This document shows, piece by piece, positions 23,831 through 34,050 of a DNA stretch of 46,585 nucleotides; the stretch's first letter is position 1, and every line of letters starts with the position of its first letter. A model generated the notes under the pieces. The model did no database searches. It saw only the letters and a list, made by a program, of their open reading frames with translations, and was not told the origin of the DNA. Source of the stretch: Chryseobacterium gleum (GTDB lineage Bacteria; Bacteroidota; Bacteroidia; Flavobacteriales_D; Crocinitomicaceae); contig CAMDGH010000010.1 in assembly GCA_945897755.1 (NCBI GenBank), positions 1 through 46,585 on the forward strand. Reading direction: 5' to 3'. Made by a program: the position numbers and the translations under genes.

Positions 23831-23911
23831 TGAATTCTACAGGGGGTAGTTAAATAAAAATCGTTTTTTTTTATGAACACCCCCCCATTAAAAGCAAGCT
23901 AAATTAGATTA

Positions 23912-24541
23912 TTATATCTTTTTGATTAAATACATCTTACTTTCTGTTCCTGATATAATTCTTCCTATATTTTTTCTATGAGCAAAAATCACTACTAATG
24001 CGATCACAATTGAAAAAACAATTAGGGACATCGATTTTTCGGTTGAGAAAAAAATGACTTGAATTGGAAAGCAAAAAGAAGTAATGATTGCTCCTAAAGA
24101 AACGTAATTTGATATTAAAAAAACAATCAAAAATACCGCCATACATATAAGCGCAGCCCTTGGCTGTATTGCAATGATAACTCCAAGAGAAGTAGCAACT
24201 CCCTTACCACCTCTAAATCCTGCATATAAAGGAAAAAGATGTCCAATAATAACACCAAAAGAACAAATTATTTGGTGATCAATCAATCTCTGATTATCAA
24301 AACCAAAGATAACCAAAGGGATTAAAAGCGAAACAATTCCTTTTAAGACATCAATTAATAAAACAATTACACCTGGCTTTTTACCCAAAACCCTAAATGT
24401 ATTTGTAGCTCCAGCATTTTTACTTCCATGCTCTCTTACATCGAGCCCATGAAACCTTAGCCCTACCCATACAGCAGTAGGAATAGAACCAATTAGATAA
24501 GAAAGGACTAAACAAATTAATAAACTCATAAGAATACTCAT
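23912..24541 (-). CDS. plsY: Acyl-phosphate:glycerol-3-phosphate acyltransferase
   Basis: The 209-residue polytopic membrane protein has the three PlsY motifs: GSIPTAVWVG near residue 18, DVREHGSKNAGATNTFRVLG near residue 34, and HLFPLYAGFRGGKGVATSLG near residue 101. It acylates glycerol-3-phosphate with acyl-phosphate in the first step of phospholipid synthesis at the inner membrane. About five membrane segments are visible. It is the last gene of the long cluster from 33.1 kb; the giant secreted protein gene ends 11 bases before it. The C terminus is short and basic (MYLIKKI). Confidence 0.96.
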   Translation of the reverse strand: MSILMSLLICLVLSYLIGSIPTAVWVGLRFHGLDVREHGSKNAGATNTFRVLGKKPGVIVLLIDVLKGIVSLLIPLVIFGFDNQRLIDHQIICSFGVIIGHLFPLYAGFRGGKGVATSLGVIIAIQPRAALICMAVFLIVFLISNYVSLGAIITSFCFPIQVIFFSTEKSMSLIVFSIVIALVVIFAHRKNIGRIISGTESKMYLIKKI

Positions 24542-24552
24542 TACGTGTTGAA

Positions 24553-27500
24553 TTATTTATTAAACAATTTTAAAAAACTACTCATGTAAATCCTATTATC
24601 TGTGATTTCATATGAGAAATTAGATGATTTTCTTTTTTCCGGTTTAATTGATGATACCAATGAATTAAATTCATCATCTTCAGAAAATAATTTTAATTCA
24701 CCCTCTTTTTTAGCCATTTCATATTTGAAGAAATAATCTTTTCCAAAAGTTGAATTTAAATAAATACCTAATTTATCGCCAGAAACATTTTCAGAATAAA
24801 CTTGATATAAAAAAACTTTAATCGGAAATTCTTTCATTACTACATCATCATTTATGGAAACTAAAGTAGCATTTTCAGTTGTTGAAATTAACCCTTTATC
24901 TTGTGAAGCTTTCTTATCAAATGACACAAACTTAAGACCTGAAATTACTAATCCTTTTTCTAATTCATCTGGAACCCTTTTTAGAATTTTTTCTTCCGAA
25001 TACAAGTTAGATATTTTATCATACTCTTTTTTATCAACCCAATTATTAAGTGCATAAAAGAAATTTGTATTATTCAAATCAGCTGTAACAATTGCTTCAT
25101 CTGATTTTATCTTATTCGCAATATCACCCAGCAAACCATTATCGATTGGAATAGTAAATTTAGCAGTTGCATTCACTTCGGATTTCCCAGTTGTACTTGT
25201 GTATTTAACATCTCCAAAAGCATCAACAGAAACCACACCTAGATTAAGTCCAAAATCAATTTTCCCTGCCCCTATTAACTCACATGACTTGGTGTTTAAA
25301 CTCAAATAATCCCCTTTTGATGTTCTATTTTGTAATTTACTCATACTAGCTAGCTGAAAGATAGAACTATCTTTATTGTACCTAAGTATACCGAAGGATG
25401 ATAGTATGACTGGGTCATTCTGACGAACCATATTTGATAAAAAAACAGGGTATATTTTAACACTATCAATCGTTTGTGAATCTCTCCACATCAATCCTGA
25501 ACTAACTGTCGTTCCATTAGAGGATGCTTGATCTTTCATAATCGGTATCTGAATGTCTTTTCTATCTATATCTGCCTGAAAAGAAATCCAGCTTCGCTCA
25601 AACTTGTTACACGTATGAAAAATTCGAGTAGATCCTTTAAATGAAATTAAAGAAGTTGGTGCATTTATTTTTATACCTCCATGATATTCAAATTGCTTAT
25701 TGAATTTAAACTTTATTGAATCTGAAATTTTCCCATAAGCAACAGTTGTTCGAAGAGAATCATCAACTCCGATACTTTCCATAACCAAATCAGTCTTAAC
25801 ACTATCAGAATCGTAATACGGATAAATTCCTCTCGCAGAATAATTTTGTCTTGAGGTAATGATGGTACTGGCGTCAACAAATTTATGAAAACGGGTAGTC
25901 CGATTAGCTAAAATCAATGATTTTTCAAGAGGATCCATTTTAGCTTTTTCCCGTATTGTTACAACTCCCTTATCTGGATAGATACGGGCATCAGCTACAT
26001 CAACGTATTTAGCATCTTTACAATAAATAACATTTTCTTTTAAGTCAAAGACCGCTAAAGATGTTCTAAATTGCAATGAATCTTGTCTTGTATTTATCGA
26101 AAACATATTTGAAACTAGGTTTTCAGATTTAGAAGCAACAAGGTTTTTATCTTTCGTTGATAGATCGATATTTTCTTTATCCATATTCCACTCAAACTTA
26201 TCCATGGTACAACTATACTGATTAACCGGAAAATTAACAATCGTTTGACCTGCATTAGATATAAATTCACCCGTCCTATTTTTAAATGAAACATGCGACT
26301 TAATATTATCAGTAACAAGCGAATAAGGTTCTATTTTCTCATTTTCTTCGGTAGATAAATACTTTTTATTAAACAGGTTAAAAGTAGATGTATCTGCATC
26401 CATTTCCCAGCGATTAAACTTAAACAAACGTGAACCAATAGCAGCGACTTCAAAACTCATTAAACCATTCCCTGTCATTCCTTGTGGAGCAACAATAGCA
26501 GTTCCATTAAGTTGAGCTTCATTATTGAAAAAAGACAATAAGGTATCTGTAGAATAAGCTTTTAATTTTTTAAGTCTAGGCATATAAGCAATATACGCTT
26601 TTGAACACCTAACATCTGGAAACTGAACACCTGTTTCAATCGGTTTATTTTCAAATGTAGCATATCCCACGGTAGAGTCGGGAAGAAAAACAAACGCTTT
26701 AGATATGGATCTTGACTGAATAAAATCAATCTTTCCAGATCCCTCTAAACCTCTATTGGAAAGCACAATTTTATTCTCATACTTTGCTCCTGTGCTATAA
26801 AAATCATACCCCCCTGGAGGTGATTCTTGAACAAAACCAAAAGAATAATCATTCATTATTTTCAGTTCCTGCTTTAAAATTGGAAATATACCTGCAGAAT
26901 TAAGTTCTCCTTTTAACTTAAAACTCGATTCTTTAAAATTATCTAAACTATCAAGATCAAAGGGATATACATCAAAATAAAAACGTGCACTATCGTAAGC
27001 TCCTTTATATAAGTCCTTTTGAGCGTAAAATACTTTAACTCTATTTTCCACTTTGATTTTAGGGAAATCTGTAAATAATTTAGACTTCCCAGATCGATTT
27101 GTTGAATCATCGATAAATAAAGCTCCTTTAATACCATAAACAGAACTTGTCATCATTATGGATGACTTACCATCTTTTTCAGTTAATGGAGCAACGGAAA
27201 AAAAACTAGGTCCTGATTTAATTAAGTCAATTTTGTTTTTCTCGTAATTAAAATAACCATCGTAAACACGAATTAACATTTTACCAGATTCTACAAAACC
27301 ATTAAACGAAAAATCTCTGTTTTTGTAAATGGTAACCATTGAATTAGATGGAATAACGGTTGTTTTTTGCACCGGTGATAACTCAACTTTATCAATTGCA
27401 TATAATTTTATTTCAAAATTATTTATATTTAAAACACCAAAATTTTTAAGCTTCCCACGCTCTTCTTTTAACTTTTTAAAATCACGCACTAAATTTGCTA

Positions 27501-29190
27501 TCTCTTTATTTGCTTTAATTTTTTCTTCTGTAAAATTCCCGTTAATTACAGGATTCATTTCACAATTAAATATTAGGTAATCGTAATCTATTTTATCGGA
27601 TTTTGCATTAACAAAATTAAATAATTTCTCTTTTACCGTAATTACCCCTTTTTCTGAATCATAATTTATAAACCCTAAAATGTGAAGGTTTAAAAAGGTA
27701 GTTTTAGCTTCCGATAAAACTTTATTTAATGACGATGAAAGTTCAGCATCTTTCAACACATTCTTATTATTATCAATACAATATTTTGCAATGGAAGCCA
27801 AAGGATTTACTTTGTCTAAACCTTGTATTTCTTCATATTGTTTAGCGTTATACATGTTTTTAGACTCAAAACGTGCTTTTCTTTGTTCTTGACTTCCTAC
27901 ATTATAAGAAAAATATAATTCATCTACCCCTTTTATCCACTGTAGCTTTGGAACAAACATTTCTAAATTATGATACGAGCTAAAAAAAGGAGTTACAATA
28001 CTTCCAACGGACGGAGGAGTAAAATCGATCGCTTTATCACTAAATATATATTTTACGTCTAACCCAGGATGATAGATAGAATCTTTTTGTGCAATGTAAA
28101 TAGTGATTTGACTTTTATTTGAAATAATTTGCTTTGGATCTATTGAAACATATTGCGATGCTATTTTGATAAAAGGCTTATTTTTTACATTTACAATAAA
28201 AGATGCTGGCGAATTTGGATACCCAATTCCAACAAACTCAGCTCCACGCTGACTGTAGCTACCTATATAATCTACACCTTCAGCAATGTTTTTTATGGTT
28301 AAGTTTCTATTAAAAGAGAAAAATTTGGGAAATTCTTTATCTACTTCTCTATTTGCTTGAATCACCATATCGTTTAACTTACCTAATATTGGCTTTTCAA
28401 AAAAAGGCGTGTTCATTTCAACTGTATCGCAATTAAATCGAGTATATTTTGTGTTTACCGAATAATGAAATAATTTACAAAATGTTTTTTTTGGATCTAA
28501 TCCAACTTTAGACCAATTCAAAGTACCTCCACTTCCAACATAAGCACCAGAAAACAGATCAAAAACCCCTGTAGTTTGATTTATTACGATACTGTCTAAA
28601 AAGGTATTACTATTCCCAAATGAGTTACGTAATAGACACACTAATTTGCCATTTGTAAATTTAATAATCGGCTTATCTTGAATGTCAAATGAAAAATCCC
28701 CACTTCTATAACTCCAAACATGCTCATTAGATTCAAACAAAATCTTACGATTAAAGAAATCAGATGATATGTCTATAAATTCTTTAAATCGGGATGCATT
28801 CTTAGAAGCTAATAATTTTTCAGTAGTACCTTGCCAAGCAGAAAAACTTTTGGCACTTTGCTTTGTTTTGATAATTGAATAAACAGAGTAAACGTAAAAG
28901 TAAATTTCAGGGTAAACACTTAATTTTTTTGACTCTATCAAATTACAGGTTTCAACTACACGTTTGAAATACTCATCAGAAAAGTCAGATGTTTCGAGTA
29001 ACATCACTTTTAACTCATCCCTAACAAAATTTCTAGGAGTTTCTGATTTAATCACCTCTAATTTATTCATCAATACTTTAACAAAACTCTCCCTATTTTC
29101 AGTATACGTTTGAGCGTAAATAAGATTGGAGCTAAATAAAAATAGTATACCAATTAAAATGGATCGAATTAGCGAGAAAAAAGTATTCAT
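24553..29190 (-). CDS. Giant (1545-aa) secreted hypothetical protein
   Basis: I recognise no domain with confidence. Residues 1-26 are a signal peptide (IGILFLFSSNLIYAQ). Residues 28-170 look helical. Beyond that the sequence is mostly strands and turns with many phenylalanine-containing repeats, including a segment around residues 800-900 with GSGKIDF, then GNGLMSFEVAAIGSRLFKF, repeated short units that suggest a beta-solenoid or stacked-sheet protein. There is no C-terminal sorting domain or outer-membrane barrel signature that I can identify. It resembles long conserved Bacteroidota proteins of unknown function placed beside prmA and plsY. It is embedded in the cluster, with 11-base gaps either side, so it is probably expressed with housekeeping genes. 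The start gives the best signal peptide. Confidence 0.85.
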   Translation of the reverse strand: MNTFFSLIRSILIGILFLFSSNLIYAQTYTENRESFVKVLMNKLEVIKSETPRNFVRDELKVMLLETSDFSDEYFKRVVETCNLIESKKLSVYPEIYFYVYSVYSIIKTKQSAKSFSAWQGTTEKLLASKNASRFKEFIDISSDFFNRKILFESNEHVWSYRSGDFSFDIQDKPIIKFTNGKLVCLLRNSFGNSNTFLDSIVINQTTGVFDLFSGAYVGSGGTLNWSKVGLDPKKTFCKLFHYSVNTKYTRFNCDTVEMNTPFFEKPILGKLNDMVIQANREVDKEFPKFFSFNRNLTIKNIAEGVDYIGSYSQRGAEFVGIGYPNSPASFIVNVKNKPFIKIASQYVSIDPKQIISNKSQITIYIAQKDSIYHPGLDVKYIFSDKAIDFTPPSVGSIVTPFFSSYHNLEMFVPKLQWIKGVDELYFSYNVGSQEQRKARFESKNMYNAKQYEEIQGLDKVNPLASIAKYCIDNNKNVLKDAELSSSLNKVLSEAKTTFLNLHILGFINYDSEKGVITVKEKLFNFVNAKSDKIDYDYLIFNCEMNPVINGNFTEEKIKANKEIANLVRDFKKLKEERGKLKNFGVLNINNFEIKLYAIDKVELSPVQKTTVIPSNSMVTIYKNRDFSFNGFVESGKMLIRVYDGYFNYEKNKIDLIKSGPSFFSVAPLTEKDGKSSIMMTSSVYGIKGALFIDDSTNRSGKSKLFTDFPKIKVENRVKVFYAQKDLYKGAYDSARFYFDVYPFDLDSLDNFKESSFKLKGELNSAGIFPILKQELKIMNDYSFGFVQESPPGGYDFYSTGAKYENKIVLSNRGLEGSGKIDFIQSRSISKAFVFLPDSTVGYATFENKPIETGVQFPDVRCSKAYIAYMPRLKKLKAYSTDTLLSFFNNEAQLNGTAIVAPQGMTGNGLMSFEVAAIGSRLFKFNRWEMDADTSTFNLFNKKYLSTEENEKIEPYSLVTDNIKSHVSFKNRTGEFISNAGQTIVNFPVNQYSCTMDKFEWNMDKENIDLSTKDKNLVASKSENLVSNMFSINTRQDSLQFRTSLAVFDLKENVIYCKDAKYVDVADARIYPDKGVVTIREKAKMDPLEKSLILANRTTRFHKFVDASTIITSRQNYSARGIYPYYDSDSVKTDLVMESIGVDDSLRTTVAYGKISDSIKFKFNKQFEYHGGIKINAPTSLISFKGSTRIFHTCNKFERSWISFQADIDRKDIQIPIMKDQASSNGTTVSSGLMWRDSQTIDSVKIYPVFLSNMVRQNDPVILSSFGILRYNKDSSIFQLASMSKLQNRTSKGDYLSLNTKSCELIGAGKIDFGLNLGVVSVDAFGDVKYTSTTGKSEVNATAKFTIPIDNGLLGDIANKIKSDEAIVTADLNNTNFFYALNNWVDKKEYDKISNLYSEEKILKRVPDELEKGLVISGLKFVSFDKKASQDKGLISTTENATLVSINDDVVMKEFPIKVFLYQVYSENVSGDKLGIYLNSTFGKDYFFKYEMAKKEGELKLFSEDDEFNSLVSSIKPEKRKSSNFSYEITDNRIYMSSFLKLFNK

Positions 29191-29201
29191 TTTGAGAGAG
29201 A

Positions 29202-30053
29202 TTAGATCTTAGTGAAAATAACTGAAGCCCATGTTTCTTTAGTGATCATTGAGTCAAAAATTAAGTTGTAAGTTAGCGCTTTTTGAATTAAATCAGTTGT
29301 ATCAGATTCGAAAAAACCACTAATTATTAAACAAGACCCTGTTGATAAAGAGGATGAATACATTCCAAACTGAGCAGTTAATATATTTTTATTAATATTT
29401 GCAACAATTAAGTCAAAATACATGCCTTTTATAATATCAATATCTCCACAACGTGAAACAATATTTTCACATTTATTTCGTTCTGCATTTTCAATAGTGT
29501 TTTCAGCACTCCAAGATTCAATATCGATAGCAAGCACTTGTTTTGCACCTAATTTTTCAGCTACAATCGCTAATACACCAGTACCAGCACCCATATCTAA
29601 AACAGCAGCTGGAAAATCTATAAAACGATCTTTAATAAATAGCATGTTTTTAACCATCATCCAAGTAGTTTGGTGATGTCCAGTACCAAAAGACATTTGA
29701 GGTTGAATAATAATGGGAATACCTAAAACAGTTACACCCTTATGAAATGGAGCAAGTATTGTCACAAAATCCTCTATATAGACTGGAGTAAAATCAGATT
29801 CCCACTTACTATTCCAATTTTGAAAAGGGATTATTTTGAATGAATAAGAAATAGACACCCCTTCCAAAACAGAAGATAATATCGTTTCTGAAACTACTTT
29901 TTGTTGGTCAACTTTATCATCATCTCCAAACGCTTGGAAACCAGATTCACAATCCACAAAACTATCAAATCCAAGTTCAGCTAATTCCGTAATTAGAATC
30001 TCTGCCCAAGGTGAAACTTGAGTGATGAATACACTTAATTCGATTCGATTCAT
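29202..30053 (-). CDS. prmA: Ribosomal protein L11 methyltransferase
   Basis: The 283-residue class I SAM-dependent methyltransferase trimethylates ribosomal protein L11. Visible signatures are PQMSFGTGHHQTTWMM, the SAM-binding AAVLDMGAGTGVLAIVAEKL, the acidic AIDIESWSAENT, and DLIVANINKNIL. The N-terminal 120 or so residues form the L11-binding domain. It is directly adjacent to tpiA (no gap), as is common in Bacteroidota. Confidence 0.93.
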   Translation of the reverse strand: MNRIELSVFITQVSPWAEILITELAELGFDSFVDCESGFQAFGDDDKVDQQKVVSETILSSVLEGVSISYSFKIIPFQNWNSKWESDFTPVYIEDFVTILAPFHKGVTVLGIPIIIQPQMSFGTGHHQTTWMMVKNMLFIKDRFIDFPAAVLDMGAGTGVLAIVAEKLGAKQVLAIDIESWSAENTIENAERNKCENIVSRCGDIDIIKGMYFDLIVANINKNILTAQFGMYSSSLSTGSCLIISGFFESDTTDLIQKALTYNLIFDSMITKETWASVIFTKI

Positions 30054-30794
30054 TTAAAAAGAATTAGCAATTACTAAAAAATCTTCTGCGACCAATGATG
30101 CCCCACCAATCAATCCACCATCAATATTATCTGATGAAAAAAGCTCTTTTGCATTTTTAGCATTACAACTTCCACCGTATAGAATTGAAATATCACTTGC
30201 AATTTGAGATGAGTATTTAATGGTAATTGATTGCCTAATAAAAGAATGCATCGATTCAGCTTGATTTGAAGTCGCTGTTAATCCGGTACCTATTGCCCAA
30301 ATTGGTTCATAAGCTATCGCAACATTATTAATTTGCTCTTCTGACAAATGAAAAAGACTTTCTTCTAATTGTGCATCAACATATTTGAATTCATCCCCCA
30401 TTTCTCTTACTTCAAAAGGCTCACCACAACAAAAAACAATAATTAATCCAGCTGAAATAGCAGCATCAACTTTTTGTTTAACAATCAGATTAGTCTCCTT
30501 AAACAATTGTCTTCTTTCCGAATGCCCAATCAAAACATGAGTAAGACCTAGCTCTTTTAGTTGAATAAAGGAAACCTCACCTGTAAACGCTCCTTTTTCT
30601 TCATAGAATCCATTTTGAGCACCGAGTGATAATAAAGGGAATGCTTTTTTTATCTCACTTAAATAAATGAGTGGTGGGAAAATAATTAACTCATCACATA
30701 GATATTTCATTGTCGAAATTTCTTCGGACAAACTTATGGCTGAAGACGAATTCAAATTCATTTTCCAATTTCCAGCTACTATCTTTTTTCTCAT
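30054..30794 (-). CDS. tpiA: Triosephosphate isomerase
   Basis: The 246-residue protein is a TIM-barrel enzyme interconverting dihydroxyacetone phosphate and glyceraldehyde-3-phosphate. Active-site residues are visible as AGNWKMN (N9, K11), GHSERR (H91) and AYEPIWAIGTG (E163); the phosphate loop YGGSCNAKN and GGLIGGASL follow. Length and all catalytic residues are normal. It lies between the DoxX-like gene (6-base gap) and prmA. Confidence 0.97.
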   Translation of the reverse strand: MRKKIVAGNWKMNLNSSSAISLSEEISTMKYLCDELIIFPPLIYLSEIKKAFPLLSLGAQNGFYEEKGAFTGEVSFIQLKELGLTHVLIGHSERRQLFKETNLIVKQKVDAAISAGLIIVFCCGEPFEVREMGDEFKYVDAQLEESLFHLSEEQINNVAIAYEPIWAIGTGLTATSNQAESMHSFIRQSITIKYSSQIASDISILYGGSCNAKNAKELFSSDNIDGGLIGGASLVAEDFLVIANSF

Positions 30795-30800
30795 CTATTT

Positions 30801-32573
30801 TTAATTTAATATGTATTTGGTTAACCATTCTATTTTGGGAAGATTATCAAGTGGGTACTTCCCTAGCACCTTACCTTTTTTCAAGATAACAACCAAAACA
30901 TTAGACCTCCCAATGACTTTTAACTCAGTCGCATCATTAGTGAAAAGGGGGATATTAACCGCATATTTTTTGCGCCAAAATTCCATTTTCTGATAAGATG
31001 AATTAGACACAAGATACATCGGTGTTTTTTTCTTATCTGCATTTAATTTTAAGTCTTTCAGCGCCCGTATATTTGACCAATCTGCATGATCAAAATCATT
31101 AGAAAAAATTAAATAAATTGAAGGTGAATTTACTATATGATTTCGAATGGTTATTTCTTCATTTTCTATTTTTTGATCCTTCATTTTTAGTAAAAAAGGA
31201 TCTCTCAAATCTATCTTTGTTAAATCCTTGACTTTAATAACAGGGTCAAATTGACCCGTGATGGAAGGAAGTTTAGTTGGTGAAATTGTTTTTGTAATCA
31301 TTCGATTAAATTTCCAAGAAGGATTTGAGTCAATATTTGATTGTTTATATGATTTACTACTAGAATTATACACACGTAGTTCACCTGTTTTTTTATTCTT
31401 ATATGTAAGCATTGAAGCATATGTTCCGACCAAACCATCGTTCATCTTAAATTTTAAGTTGTTTCCAACAGCATATGGACTATAGTCTTTCATAGGTTCG
31501 TGCGTTAAAATATACACCACCATAATTACAGACATAATACTAATAATCAAAGCACTACCTCCATAATTACCAAGAAATTTTCCTCCCGCCTTTAGAATCC
31601 ATAGTGAAGCTATTAAAGAACTAAAACAAAATAAAAATGGAAAATACCAATTAAACATTACACACAAAACAAGTATTAACGCTAATGAAATAGAAGAAAG
31701 TGTTAAATTTTGAGAGACTGAATTTGGATAAATACGTCTTCTACATAAAAATATCCATCCACTGAAATAAAGTAATATGCAATCCTTCCAAAAAGACTCT
31801 ACAGGCAAAAGTGATCGACCAAAAACACCCTTAAAAGCATCTCCAAAACACCCACAATCTTGAACACATTGAGGGGATTTAAACTCTGTAACAATTAATT
31901 GATTTCCTGATTTCTGAATTGAATGGATTTTTTTGTCGGCTATTTTATATTTACTCTCCCGTAAATATTGATTCATAATTGATTTTCCTTGTAGCGAATT
32001 ATTAAAGTACATATTCTCGTCTTGAAAAGTACTTTTCTCATTACATGTTGCAGTATGCCAAGTTAAAAAAGTAAAAAAAAGAAGCAAAAACATTAACAAC
32101 CACGAAGTAAGTCTCCCTTTTGCACCAAGTACTAAAAATACACCAATAACTATCTCCAAAATACAAAGTAGCACCCCTAAAAGAAGTGAATAATCAATCA
32201 AATACTCAAGCGAAAAAGAGGGGGAATTAAACCAAGTCTTTATGCGATAGGCTATTGCCCCATCTTCAAAATACTCTTTCAACTTTAAAGAAAATCCGAT
32301 TGGATCATTCGCCTTGATTAAACCTGAAAAAATAAAAAATGATCCTACTAAAACCCTACTAACATAGGCGAAAAGCTCCTTCCCTTTAAAAATGAAAATA
32401 CCAATAATTGATGCTAAAATTAAAAGAACACTTACAGAAAATAAGGCTATTTTATAATCTTCAAATAATGGAGAAAACGCAGCAAAAAAAAAGATTAAGC
32501 CAATAACATTAGCACAAACAAGTGAAACATTTAAAATTAAAGAATGACCATACCAGCTATTTACTATCTTCAT
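30801..32573 (-). CDS. DoxX-family membrane protein (BT_3928-like)
   Basis: The 590-residue protein has several membrane segments. After two near the N terminus, VSRVLVGSFFIFSGLIKAND (about residues 72-91) is the DoxX-type first span, with the ensuing amphipathic loop LKEYF and further spans near residues 125-150. Next is a periplasmic segment with a CVQDCGCFGDAFKG cluster (about residue 236), and further spans up to about residue 355. The C-terminal 230 residues are soluble and contain a thioredoxin-like strand (PSIYLIFSNDFDHADW, then YLVSNSSYQKMEFWRKKYAV) without a CXXC motif. The domain combination suggests a redox or oxidative-stress-related membrane protein in Bacteroidota; no biochemical role is established that I can name. 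It lies 6 bases from tpiA. Confidence 0.8.
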   Translation of the reverse strand: MKIVNSWYGHSLILNVSLVCANVIGLIFFFAAFSPLFEDYKIALFSVSVLLILASIIGIFIFKGKELFAYVSRVLVGSFFIFSGLIKANDPIGFSLKLKEYFEDGAIAYRIKTWFNSPSFSLEYLIDYSLLLGVLLCILEIVIGVFLVLGAKGRLTSWLLMFLLLFFTFLTWHTATCNEKSTFQDENMYFNNSLQGKSIMNQYLRESKYKIADKKIHSIQKSGNQLIVTEFKSPQCVQDCGCFGDAFKGVFGRSLLPVESFWKDCILLYFSGWIFLCRRRIYPNSVSQNLTLSSISLALILVLCVMFNWYFPFLFCFSSLIASLWILKAGGKFLGNYGGSALIISIMSVIMVVYILTHEPMKDYSPYAVGNNLKFKMNDGLVGTYASMLTYKNKKTGELRVYNSSSKSYKQSNIDSNPSWKFNRMITKTISPTKLPSITGQFDPVIKVKDLTKIDLRDPFLLKMKDQKIENEEITIRNHIVNSPSIYLIFSNDFDHADWSNIRALKDLKLNADKKKTPMYLVSNSSYQKMEFWRKKYAVNIPLFTNDATELKVIGRSNVLVVILKKGKVLGKYPLDNLPKIEWLTKYILN

Positions 32574-32585
32574 TATGAAATAAGA

Positions 32586-33122
32586 TTAATTAGACAAATG
32601 AATCAATGAAAAAACAGCATAATTAAGCATGTCATAATAATTAGATGATATTCCTTCACTCACTATAGTCTGCCCTTTATTATCCTCTATTTGCTTAACC
32701 CTAAGTATCTTGACTAAAATTAAATCCGTCAGCGAACTTACTCTCATATCCCTCCAAGCTTCACCATAATCGTGATTTTTTTTCAACATTAACTCAAATG
32801 CTTCATTGGCGTATTTAGAATAAAGCTCAACAGCTTCTTTTTCGGATAAATTGATTTCGAGCAACTTTTTTTCTTCTAATTGAATCAAGGCCATAATACA
32901 ATAATTAACGATTGCGCTAAATTCATCGTAAATCCCCTCACCCACTTTATTCTCTCCCGTCTCTTGAATGGTCCTAATACGTTGTGCTTTGATGAATAAT
33001 TGGTCTGTTAGTGAACTAGAACGAAGAATCCTCCAAGAAGTACCATAATCTTTCGTTTTTTTTGAAAAAATATCCTTGCAGGCATCAATAACTTTAGTAT
33101 ATTGTTCAATCGTTTTAGACAT
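32586..33122 (-). CDS. DUF1599 (nucleotide modification associated domain 1) protein
   Basis: The 178-residue protein consists of two similar halves: SKKTKDYGTSWRILRSSSLT near residue 19 and LKKNHDYGEAWRDMRVSSLT near residue 112. Each is followed by a K..R..QI/TI..  helix. This duplicated DYG..WR....SSLTD pattern defines DUF1599. The family name refers to gene neighbourhoods with nucleotide-modifying proteins; function is undetermined. In Bacteroidota it often neighbours folP and the DoxX-like gene, as here. It is the first gene of the minus-strand cluster and is divergent from folP with a 43-base spacer. Confidence 0.85.
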   Translation of the reverse strand: MSKTIEQYTKVIDACKDIFSKKTKDYGTSWRILRSSSLTDQLFIKAQRIRTIQETGENKVGEGIYDEFSAIVNYCIMALIQLEEKKLLEINLSEKEAVELYSKYANEAFELMLKKNHDYGEAWRDMRVSSLTDLILVKILRVKQIEDNKGQTIVSEGISSNYYDMLNYAVFSLIHLSN

Positions 33123-33132
33123 AAAATCGAAT

Positions 33133-33140
33133 TAAATTTG
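33133..33140 (+). promoter_or_regulatory. Candidate -7 box for folP
   Basis: TAAATTTG matches TAnnTTTG and lies 25 bases before the folP start, in the spacer shared with the divergent DUF1599 gene. No clear TTG at -33. Confidence 0.4.
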
Positions 33141-33165
33141 AATCTATGAAATTAATACTTTTTCG

Positions 33166-33999
33166 ATGATTAACAAGATTAGAATTGGTAAAAAAATACA
33201 CGATTTGTCAACTCCAGTAATTTTGGGTATTATAAATAGTACCCCCGACTCTTTTTATGATAAGAGCAGAACAAAATCTTTAGAAGATGCTATCCATAAA
33301 ATTGACAACATGGTATCAGAAGGTGTAGATTGGATTGATATTGGAGGGTACTCCACTAGGCCAGATGCTTCCGAAATAAGTATTGAAGAAGAATGTGAGC
33401 GCATAATTCCTGTCATTATTGAAACACATCGAAATTATCCAAATCTAATAATTAGCTGTGATACTTTTAGAGGTAAAGTTGCTGAAAAAGCGCTTCATCA
33501 TGGTGCCTCCATTATAAATGATGTAAGTGGTGGATCTATTGATTCAACTCTTCTTGATGTAGTTTCTGAATATCAATGCCCGTACGTTTTAATGCATTCT
33601 AGAGGAAATCCTCAAACAATGCAAACGCTGACAACATATTCAAACATTTTCAAAGATGTCGCATATTACTTCTCTCATATGACAAAAAAACTGCATGTAA
33701 AAGGAATTAATGATGTTATTCTTGATATTGGGTTTGGGTTCGCTAAAACAACGGCCCAAAACCATTTATTATTTAGTAAGCTTCAAGACTTCGCTTTTTT
33801 AAACAAACCTTTATTAGTTGGAGTATCTAGGAAGTCTATGATTTACAAACAATTGAATTCCCTACCCGAAGATTCATTAAATGGAACAACAGTACTTCAC
33901 ACACTTGCATTAAATGCAGGAGCTCAAATTCTTCGTGTTCACGATGTAAAAGAAGCAAAAGAAGCAATTCAATTAATCCAAGCAAGTACTTTCAAATAA
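33166..33999 (+). CDS. folP: Dihydropteroate synthase
   Basis: The 277-residue TIM-barrel enzyme joins p-aminobenzoate to 6-hydroxymethyl-7,8-dihydropterin pyrophosphate for folate synthesis. Signatures are ILGIINSTPDSFYDKS, WIDIGGYSTRPDA, IISCDTFRGKVAEKALHHGA, SIINDVSGGS, VILDIGFGFAKTTAQN and LLVGVSRKSMIYK. All expected loops are present. It is the only + strand core gene between 10.2 and 44.2 kb, and diverges from the DUF1599-DoxX-tpiA cluster. Confidence 0.97.
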   Translation: MINKIRIGKKIHDLSTPVILGIINSTPDSFYDKSRTKSLEDAIHKIDNMVSEGVDWIDIGGYSTRPDASEISIEEECERIIPVIIETHRNYPNLIISCDTFRGKVAEKALHHGASIINDVSGGSIDSTLLDVVSEYQCPYVLMHSRGNPQTMQTLTTYSNIFKDVAYYFSHMTKKLHVKGINDVILDIGFGFAKTTAQNHLLFSKLQDFAFLNKPLLVGVSRKSMIYKQLNSLPEDSLNGTTVLHTLALNAGAQILRVHDVKEAKEAIQLIQASTFK

Positions 34000-34050
34000 A
34001 TCCTGAAAAACATAATTGACAAGGCTTTAAATAATCACAAATAAAAAACA

